From positions 1 through 9,080 of the forward strand of contig JANXSI010000651.1 in the NCBI GenBank assembly GCA_025352765.1: a stretch of DNA of 9,080 nt. The letters run 5' to 3'. The position numbers and the translations under genes were made by a program. The notes under the pieces were generated by a model that saw nothing but the letters and a program-made list of their open reading frames with translations, was not told where the DNA came from and made no database searches. Shown here in pieces: positions 1-4,935 of the stretch; within the stretch, counting starts at the first letter, position 1; the number at the start of each line of letters is the position of its first letter. Source of the DNA: Devosia sp. (GTDB lineage: Bacteria; Pseudomonadota; Alphaproteobacteria; Rhizobiales; Devosiaceae).

Positions 1-1
1 G

Positions 2-466
2 CTCAAGCGGCTCTTTCCGAATGCGCGCGTCGTGCACGTGCGCCGCCATCCGCTCGATACCGGCATATCGAACTTCTTTCAGCGCTTTTCGAGCGGGCAG
101 GGTTACTCCAACCGGCTCGACTGGATCGGGCTCAGAACCCGGCAGGTGGCGGACAGCATGGTCCTCTGGAAGCGCGCACTCGACCTCGAGATTCTCGATG
201 TCAGCTACGAAAAGCTGGTCGCCGATCCCGAAACCGAGGCTCGCCGACTGATTGCCTTCACCGGACTCGAGTGGACGGATGCCTGCCTCGAGCCGCAGCA
301 CGCGCAGCGCAGCGTGCTCACCGCGAGCCAGTGGCAGGTGCGCCAGCCGATCAACGTGAGGTCCGTCGATCGCTGGCGGCACTACGAACCCTGGATCGGC
401 CCGATGGTGGAGGCGATGGGTGGCTTCGAATGGATCGATCAGGAAGTCGCGTCGATCCTACGGTAG
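2..466 (+). CDS. Sulfotransferase family protein, C-terminal part (5' end outside window)
   Basis: The open frame enters from the left edge and gives 154 residues to the TAG at 464-466. Sulfotransferases of this family move a sulfuryl group from PAPS to a hydroxyl or amine acceptor. Visible here are the 3'-phosphate-binding stretch VVHVRRHPLDTGISNFF (partial residues 10-26, with Arg14/15 and Ser23 in the usual Arg...Ser spacing), a LDVSYEKLVADPE helix region, the FTGLEW element, and the closing TASQWQVRQPI...RWRHYEPW block. This pattern is common in bacterial TPR-linked sulfotransferases (Sulfotransfer_3-like). The 5'-phosphosulfate loop and any N-terminal TPR repeats lie outside the window, so the acceptor cannot be guessed. 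The ATG at 32 lies inside the conserved domain and is not the true start. The gene converges with the nucleoside hydrolase and their ends overlap by 9 bp. The family call is firm; the substrate is unknown. Confidence 0.85.
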   Translation, partial: LKRLFPNARVVHVRRHPLDTGISNFFQRFSSGQGYSNRLDWIGLRTRQVADSMVLWKRALDLEILDVSYEKLVADPETEARRLIAFTGLEWTDACLEPQHAQRSVLTASQWQVRQPINVRSVDRWRHYEPWIGPMVEAMGGFEWIDQEVASILR

Positions 467-1399
467 TGTCGACAGCCGTTCGACCAGCAGGTCGTAGAAG
501 CCGTCGGAGTCTCCTGAGCGCAGATAGTTGGTGTTCTTGACCCGGCCGGTCACGCCCCAATAGTCGACGACGGTCATGCCGCGCGTCAGATCGCTCTGGG
601 TCTCGATGGCCACGTTGACGTGCCGTCCCTTGAACAGTCCCGGCTTCAGCAGATACGCAATGACACACGGATCGTGCAGCGGGCCGCCGTCCCAGCCATA
701 CTTGGCCTTGTCGAACCGGTCGAAGAAATCGAGCATTTCTGCGGTGGCCACACCCGTCTTGTTGCCGAGCGAGCGGAAGCGCTCAATCCGCGGCTGCGTG
801 GTCAGCATCATATGGCTGACGTCGAGCGGCACGACCGTAATGGGGACGCCCGAGTGGAACACGACGTCGGCTGCCTCGGGGTCAACGTAAATGTTGAATT
901 CGGCGGCCGGTGTGACGTTGCCGCCCTCGAACAGGCCGCCCCCCATCAACACGATCTCTTGAATCCGCGGCACGATATCGGGCGCCTTGACGAACGCCAT
1001 GCCCAGATTGGTCAGCGGTCCTAGGGCGCAGATCGTCACCGTTCCGGTCGGCTCCCGGCGCAGCGTCTCGATGAGATAGTCGACGCCATGCTGGTCGCGC
1101 GGGACAATCGTCGGTTCTGCCAGGTCCGGGCCGTCTAGCCCGGTCTTGCCATGAATGTATTCCGCCGTGAACAGCTTGTGCCGCATCGGTCGTTCGCATC
1201 CTACGTAGACCGGAATGTCGGGCCGACCGGCCAGTTCAAGGATCTTCAAGGCGTTCGTTGCGTTCTGGTGCACCTGGACGTTGCCAGCGACGGCAACAAT
1301 GCCAAGGACATCGATCTCTCGCGGCGATCCTAACGCCAGCAGGATGGCGACAGCGTCGTCCTGACCCGGATCGGTGTCGATGATGATCTTGCGCGGCAT
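458..1399 (-). CDS. Nucleoside hydrolase (inosine/uridine-preferring type)
   Basis: Complete 313-residue protein, the usual family length of about 310-320. These enzymes cleave the N-glycosidic bond of ribonucleosides to give ribose and free base for salvage. The Ca2+/ribose-binding signature DTDPGQDD is at residues 8-15, with Asp10 and Asp15 the expected metal ligands and Asp14 as a further active-site residue. CALGPLTNL (124-132) carries the Thr ligand region, NVTPAAEFNIYVDPEAA (161-177) is the ribose-recognition block, and LHDPCVIA (241-248) supplies His242 and Asp243, equivalent to the leaving-group His and last metal Asp of the family. No signal peptide is seen, so it is probably cytoplasmic. 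The start is the ATG whose complement is at 1397-1399; its Shine-Dalgarno is weak. It is transcribed divergently from the AI-2E-family gene. No base transporter or ribokinase lies next to it here, and sequence alone does not settle purine versus pyrimidine preference (rihA/B/C or iunH). Confidence 0.95.
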   Translation of the reverse strand: MPRKIIIDTDPGQDDAVAILLALGSPREIDVLGIVAVAGNVQVHQNATNALKILELAGRPDIPVYVGCERPMRHKLFTAEYIHGKTGLDGPDLAEPTIVPRDQHGVDYLIETLRREPTGTVTICALGPLTNLGMAFVKAPDIVPRIQEIVLMGGGLFEGGNVTPAAEFNIYVDPEAADVVFHSGVPITVVPLDVSHMMLTTQPRIERFRSLGNKTGVATAEMLDFFDRFDKAKYGWDGGPLHDPCVIAYLLKPGLFKGRHVNVAIETQSDLTRGMTVVDYWGVTGRVKNTNYLRSGDSDGFYDLLVERLSTLP

Positions 1400-1436
1400 G
1401 GCTGGTCCACTGTCTGGAAGGGGGCGATTCCTGCCG

Positions 1437-1450
1437 GCACTCTAGGGTGC
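1437..1450. repeat. Imperfect 14-bp palindrome centred on CTAG
   Basis: The sequence GCACTCTAGGGTGC reads almost the same on both strands: the arms GCAC/GTGC and the CTAG core pair exactly and only the T1441/G1446 position is off. It sits about 40 bp upstream of the nucleoside hydrolase start and about 20 bp left of the candidate rightward promoter, a reasonable place for a dimeric repressor site. CTAG is usually scarce in proteobacterial genomes, which makes the core stand out slightly. No regulator is known for it, and chance is a real alternative. Confidence 0.3.
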
Positions 1451-1470
1451 GCTGGCCCCGTCGTCACCTT

Positions 1471-1495
1471 GGAACAAAAACCACGCGTTGCGGTT
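1471..1495 (+). promoter_or_regulatory. Candidate EcfG/RpoE2-type general stress promoter for the AI-2E-family gene
   Basis: GGAAC at 1471-1475 is followed by 18 bases and TT at 1494-1495. This matches the alphaproteobacterial general-stress sigma consensus GGAAC-N18-TT (also written GGAAC-N16-cGTT; here the last four bases are GGTT). The Shine-Dalgarno GGAGG follows at 1506-1510 and the TTG start at 1516, so a transcript beginning about 7 bases past the -10 would have a leader of only around 14 bases. The match is seen directly; the activity and the sigma factor are inferred. A five-base box plus two Ts can occur by chance, hence the low confidence. Confidence 0.38.
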
Positions 1496-1505
1496 GTCGC
1501 TGATC

Positions 1506-1510
1506 GGAGG
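1506..1510 (+). promoter_or_regulatory. Strong Shine-Dalgarno GGAGG selecting a TTG start
   Basis: GGAGG lies five bases before the TTG at 1516-1518. The later in-frame ATG at 1561 has only a C-rich stretch (cgccccgccgcc) in front of it and no purine-rich ribosome-binding site. The site therefore favours the TTG, which adds 15 basic residues (MPTSASRSNRARPAA) ahead of the conserved domain. Confidence 0.65.
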
Positions 1511-1515
1511 ATCAA

Positions 1516-2937
1516 TTGCCCACATCAGCGTCAAGATCGAATCGTGCTCGCCCCGCCGCCATGACGCGCTCGGACTTCGAGCGCGTGCTCAACAATTCTG
1601 CCCAGGTGGCACTGCTGATGGTCGGCGCGGTGGCCATCGTTGCCGTGCTCTCGATCGGCAAGGTGATCATTGCGCCGATCATGCTGGCCATTGTCGTCGG
1701 CATGATGTTCGGACCGCTGGCGGACATGCTTGAGCGTCGAGGGATCAGACCGGCCCTCTCCGCCGCCGTGGTCGTACTCGTGCTGCTGGCGCTCATTTCC
1801 GCGGCGGCCGCTTTGTTCATTGGCCCGCTGTCGGAATGGGTCAAGCGTGGTCCGGCACTATGGGAAAACCTGCAGTCCCAACTCAGCGGGCTGAAGCAGC
1901 CGCTCGCAGCACTCGGGGCGATCCAGGATCAGCTCAAGTCGGCTATGGGCGGCGACGCCGCGGTTACCGTTCAGGTCCAGGACGGCGGGCCTGTTACCGA
2001 TATCGCGATGATGGCGCCCAATCTCCTGGCCGACATGATGCTGTTTCTGGCCGGTCTCTATTTCTTCCTTGCGACCCGCCACCATCTGCGGTTTTCAGTC
2101 TTGTCGCTGTTCTTTTCGCGGCGTCTTCGCTGGCGCGCCGCGCACGTCTTCCACGATGTCGAAACCAAGGTCAGCAAGTTCTTGCTGACGGCCACGCTGA
2201 TCAATCTCGGCGTCGGCGTCGCCACGACCCTCGTGACCTTTGCCATCGGTCTGCCATCGCCGCTGCTCTGGGGGGCCCTGGCGTTCATCATGAATTTCAT
2301 CCCCTATGTCGGGCAGGCCGTGATGTTCGCGATCCTGTTTGCCGTCGGCCTTGGCACACAAACGACCGCCGTCGGCATCATCTTGCCGGTGGTGGCTTAT
2401 GCCGCAATCAACCTCGCCGCCGACCAAGTGATCTTCCCGCACCTGGTGGGCAAGGCGCTTACCCTCAACCCCTTCATCATCTTCGTGTCGATCGCCTTTT
2501 GGTTGTGGCTGTGGGGCCCCGTGGGCGGCTTCGTGGCTGTCCCATCACTTTTGGTGTTGCAATCGCTGATGATGAATATCTTCCCGTCGACCGCGAAGGT
2601 CCCGCAGCTGGTCCAGCGCAAGATCGAGGCCATGCAGGCCGCGGATGCTGCCGCGCTGGAGGCGTCCGCTGCGGAGGCCAAGGCCGTCGCCCTCGCCAAG
2701 GTCGAGGCCAAAGCCGAGGCGAAGGCCGAAGTGGAAGAGGCGAAGGCCGCCGCGCAGGACGCAAGAGCTGAGGCCCAGTTGGCGCAGGTCGAAGCACGCG
2801 AGGCGACCGCCAACGCGGCATTGGAGTCTCAGGCGGCTGCTCAGACTCCGGCGTCCGAGATTCTGGCGGCGGCGGCCGTTGTCCTTCCCAAGCCTCGACG
2901 TCGCCAGCGCAAACCCGCCATTCCCGCTCAGTCTTGA
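1516..2937 (+). CDS. AI-2E family transporter / PerM-like membrane protein with coiled-coil tail
   Basis: 473 residues from a TTG start. The family (AI-2E_transport, PF01594; YdiK, PerM, TqsA and others) comprises polytopic inner-membrane proteins. A few export autoinducer-2 or act as Na+/H+ antiporters, but most have no known substrate, so an AI-2 role should not be assumed. Hydrophobic segments are at about residues 31-66 (two helices), 81-104, 168-187, 223-246, 250-280, 283-305 and 318-352. Family hallmarks are NFIPYVG (260-266), the FPHLVGKALTLNPF block (307-320) and the Gly-rich WGPVGGFVAVP (333-343). After residue about 365 comes an unusual extension: an Ala/Glu/Lys-rich helix (about 369-445), a short hydrophobic Ala/Val stretch, and a basic end PKPRRRQRKP (459-468). 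It is followed 50 bp on by the Kef antiporter on the same strand. The core family call is firm; the start and the tail's function are less so. Confidence 0.9.
   Translation: MPTSASRSNRARPAAMTRSDFERVLNNSAQVALLMVGAVAIVAVLSIGKVIIAPIMLAIVVGMMFGPLADMLERRGIRPALSAAVVVLVLLALISAAAALFIGPLSEWVKRGPALWENLQSQLSGLKQPLAALGAIQDQLKSAMGGDAAVTVQVQDGGPVTDIAMMAPNLLADMMLFLAGLYFFLATRHHLRFSVLSLFFSRRLRWRAAHVFHDVETKVSKFLLTATLINLGVGVATTLVTFAIGLPSPLLWGALAFIMNFIPYVGQAVMFAILFAVGLGTQTTAVGIILPVVAYAAINLAADQVIFPHLVGKALTLNPFIIFVSIAFWLWLWGPVGGFVAVPSLLVLQSLMMNIFPSTAKVPQLVQRKIEAMQAADAAALEASAAEAKAVALAKVEAKAEAKAEVEEAKAAAQDARAEAQLAQVEAREATANAALESQAAAQTPASEILAAAAVVLPKPRRRQRKPAIPAQS
2670..2790 (+). repeat. Degenerate GAGGCSAAGGCC-like internal repeat coding the Ala/Lys/Glu helix
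   Basis: Within the 3' end of the AI-2E-family gene, short units such as gaggccaaggcc, gaggccaaagcc, gaggcgaaggcc and gaggcgaaggcc recur in frame and encode EAKA-type tetrads. The units are imperfect and codon-sized, consistent with expansion under selection for a long charged helix rather than with a mobile or non-coding repeat. Such runs can change length by replication slippage. Confidence 0.6.
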
Positions 2938-2952
2938 CCCGCGGGCCTTCGC

Positions 2953-2995
2953 GCCGCATCTGTAGCTCCTGAACGGATGGAGCACGCATGGCGGC
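2953..2995 (+). promoter_or_regulatory. Predicted hairpin covering the kef-type gene's Shine-Dalgarno and start codon
   Basis: GCTCC (2965-2969) can pair with GGAGC (2979-2983) across a 9-base loop. That stem contains the Shine-Dalgarno GGAG (2979-2982) of the downstream antiporter. Outside it, GCCGCAT (2953-2959) can pair with AT plus GCGGC (2988-2989 and 2991-2995, one bulged G), which takes in most of the ATG at 2988. The complementarity is visible in the sequence; folding and any effect on translation are inferred. GC-rich DNA yields such stems by chance fairly often. Confidence 0.35.
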
Positions 2996-4835
2996 TGAAG
3001 CGATTTCCCAGGTCACGGAGGCCGCATCGAGCATCGATCTCATCCAGGTCGTGGCGCTTCTGGCCGCCGGTGTCGTCGCCGTGCCGATTTTCAAGCGGGC
3101 GGGGCTTGGCTCGGTACTCGGATATCTCGCTGCAGGGCTCGCCATCGGGCCGTTCGGCATCCGGCTGATCGCCGACCCCGAGGCGATTCTGCATGTCTCG
3201 GAACTGGGGATCGTGCTGTTCCTCTTCATCGTCGGCCTCGAGATGGAGCCCAGCCGTTTGTGGGCCTTGCGCAAGCAGATTTTTGGGCTCGGCATCGTCC
3301 AGGTCGTTCTCTGCGGTGCGCTGCTGACCGGTGTTGGAGTGCTGGCCGGGTTTTCGCCGGCGGTGGCATTCGTGGCGGGCCTGGGCTTTGTGCTAACTTC
3401 GACCGCAATCGTCATGCAGTTGCTGACCGAACGCGGTGACCTTGCGACGCCCGCGGGTCAGAAGATCGTCTCGATCCTGCTGCTCGAAGATCTGGCCATC
3501 GTGCCGCTGCTCGCCATCGTGGCACTGATCTCGCCACGGACCCTCGCGGACGCCGCCAGCGCCACCCCAGTCTGGCTCAGCATCGCCATCGCCATCGGCT
3601 GCGTCGCGGCGCTCAACCTGATCGGCCGCTGGGTACTCAACCCGTTCTTTCGCATCCTCGCAAATGCCCAAGCGCGCGAAGTCATGACGGCGGCGGCGCT
3701 GCTGGTGGTGCTTGGCGCGGCACTGCTGTTCCAGGTCGGCGGGCTGTCGATGGCGATGGGTTCGTTCCTCGCTGGCGTGCTGCTCTCGACCTCCACCTTC
3801 CGCCACCAGCTCGAAGCCGATATCGAACCGTTCCGCGGCATTCTGCTGGGCCTGTTTTTCCTTGCCGTCGGTATGTCGCTGGACCTCAATATCGTTGCCG
3901 CAAACTGGCAGATCATCGCGATCAGTGTCGTCGCCTACATGCTGGTCAAGGGCGGCGCGATCTTCGCTCTCGCCCGATTTCTCAAGTCCAGCGTGCCCGA
4001 AGCCCTCGAGCGCGCGTTGCTGATGGCGCAGGGCGGCGAATTTGCCTTCGTGCTGTTCACTACCGCTGCTGCCTCCGGAGTCATCACAGCCGACCAGCAA
4101 GCGATCTTTTCGGCGACTGTCATCATCTCGATGGTGCTGACACCGCTGAGCATCCAGGCGCTGCGGCTGATCCCCGCTCCATCGCAGTCGATGGAGGGGG
4201 TGGAGGCGCCCGATGGGCTGAGCGGTGATATCCTGATCATCGGTTTCGGCAGGTTCGGGCAGATCGCGAGTCAGGCGCTGCTAGCCAAGGGGCACAAGAT
4301 CTCGACCATCGACACCGACACCGACATGATCCGGGCGGCCGGGCAGTTCGGCTTCAAGGTCTACTACGGTGATGGTACCCGGCTCGATATCCTGCGGGCA
4401 GCAGGCATCGACAAAGTGGATGTCGTGGTCATCGCCGTCGACAAGAAGGATGAGGCGGTCAAGATCGCCGAGCTGCTCCATGCCGAGTACCCATTGATCA
4501 AGGTGATGGCCCGCGCCTTCGATCGCGGCCACGCCATCGCGCTGCAGAAGGCCGGAGTCGATTTCCAGATCCGCGAACTGTTCGAATCGGCGCTGGCGTT
4601 GAGCAGCGAGACACTTCGGCTGCTCGGATCCACCGAGGAGGAAATCGCCGATCTGATCGACGGCGTGCGGCAGCGCGACCGCCAACGGTTCGCCGCACAA
4701 CTCGTCGGAGGGCTGCAGGCCGGTCGCGATCTGCTGCTGTCGAACGCCGAGGAACAAGCCCGGGAAAGCGGCGCCGTCAGCGCTCCGTCCGAGCCGGTCA
4801 TGCTCGACGAAGCCCCGGAAAACGCCTCGGGCTAG
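2988..4835 (+). CDS. Kef-type CPA2 K+/H+ antiporter with fused RCK (TrkA-N) domain
   Basis: 615 residues, about the length of KefB/KefC (601-620). The N-terminal antiporter domain (about 15-395) has a dozen or so hydrophobic segments and includes FIVGLEMEPSRLWALRKQIFG (80-100), the LLEDLAIVPLL helix (165-175) with the Glu167-Asp168 pair in the ion-pathway position, HQLEADIEPFRG (273-284) leading into LLGLFFLAVGMSLDL, and AQGGEFAFVLF (347-357). HQLEADIEP closely resembles the regulatory loop HALESDIEP of E. coli KefC. The cytosolic RCK-N domain (about 413-530) carries the dinucleotide motif GFGRFG (419-424) with acidic Asp442 at the end of strand 2, as for NAD(H) binding. A charged 85-residue tail follows. 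In E. coli these proteins release K+ under glutathione gating; glutathione control here is not shown. No KefF/KefG-type ancillary oxidoreductase gene is adjacent. The start at 2988 has GGAG five bases upstream and an in-frame stop at 2970-2972. Confidence 0.93.
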   Translation: MAAEAISQVTEAASSIDLIQVVALLAAGVVAVPIFKRAGLGSVLGYLAAGLAIGPFGIRLIADPEAILHVSELGIVLFLFIVGLEMEPSRLWALRKQIFGLGIVQVVLCGALLTGVGVLAGFSPAVAFVAGLGFVLTSTAIVMQLLTERGDLATPAGQKIVSILLLEDLAIVPLLAIVALISPRTLADAASATPVWLSIAIAIGCVAALNLIGRWVLNPFFRILANAQAREVMTAAALLVVLGAALLFQVGGLSMAMGSFLAGVLLSTSTFRHQLEADIEPFRGILLGLFFLAVGMSLDLNIVAANWQIIAISVVAYMLVKGGAIFALARFLKSSVPEALERALLMAQGGEFAFVLFTTAAASGVITADQQAIFSATVIISMVLTPLSIQALRLIPAPSQSMEGVEAPDGLSGDILIIGFGRFGQIASQALLAKGHKISTIDTDTDMIRAAGQFGFKVYYGDGTRLDILRAAGIDKVDVVVIAVDKKDEAVKIAELLHAEYPLIKVMARAFDRGHAIALQKAGVDFQIRELFESALALSSETLRLLGSTEEEIADLIDGVRQRDRQRFAAQLVGGLQAGRDLLLSNAEEQARESGAVSAPSEPVMLDEAPENASG

Positions 4836-4935
4836 GTGCCGCAGTTTGGCCGCCGCGGGGCTTCCACCTTCATTCAATTGATGCAATGGTGCCGCAATCG
4901 AGGGGACCACATCGTCATGTTGATCGGATTGCGCT
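4836..4935 (+). promoter_or_regulatory. glgP upstream region with leader hairpin (no clear promoter boxes)
   Basis: This is the 100-bp gap between the antiporter stop and glgP. CGCAATCGA (4893-4901) can pair with TC plus GATTGCG (4924-4925 and 4927-4933, one bulged G), a nine-pair stem ending two bases before the glgP ATG. A smaller ACAT/ATGT stem (4909-4912 with 4917-4920) lies inside its loop. GGTGCCGCA occurs twice, at 4835-4843 and 4888-4896. No convincing sigma-70 pair was found: TTGGCC at 4846 with TTCATT at 4869 is the best spacing but a poor match. No rho-independent terminator for the antiporter gene is visible, so read-through into glgP is possible. Confidence 0.35.

Larger units (their letters stand above)
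1400..1515. other. Divergent intergenic region (116 bp)
   Basis: This gap separates the start codons of the nucleoside hydrolase (leftward) and the AI-2E-family gene (rightward), so it must hold promoters for both unless transcription enters from elsewhere. Reading right, it contains a GGAAC...TT promoter-like pair and a strong GGAGG Shine-Dalgarno (both listed separately). A near-palindrome around CTAG lies in the middle. I found no convincing -35/-10 pair for the leftward nucleoside hydrolase and no small open frame worth calling. Confidence 0.8.

Noticed and set aside
32..466. Sulfotransferase starting at ATG 32
   Set aside because: The frame is open upstream to the window edge and LKRLFPNARV ahead of it belongs to the conserved PAPS-binding region, so the gene is truncated by the window rather than starting here.
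468..484. GTCGA/TCGAC inverted repeat as a terminator for the sulfotransferase
   Set aside because: The stem is only five pairs with a seven-base loop, lacks a T-run, and lies inside the nucleoside hydrolase coding end.
2670..2790. Repeat-rich stretch as a CRISPR or mobile-element signature
   Set aside because: The units are short, imperfect, in frame and encode an Ala/Lys/Glu helix; there is no constant repeat-spacer spacing and no terminal inverted repeats.
2477..3415. Open frame (312 codons) on the minus strand spanning the AI-2E/Kef junction
   Set aside because: It crosses two well-supported genes and an intergenic gap. Its product is low-complexity Pro/Arg/Ser with no domain, typical of the complement of Ala/Gly-rich coding DNA.
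3393..4100. Open frame (235 codons) on the minus strand within the antiporter gene
   Set aside because: The product is His/Gln/Asp/Arg-rich, the usual complement of membrane-protein codons, with no recognisable family.
4835..4896. Two copies of GGTGCCGCA as attachment sites or operator pair
   Set aside because: A nine-base match 53 bp apart in GC-rich DNA is weak, one copy overlaps the antiporter stop codon, and no integrase or regulator gene is nearby.
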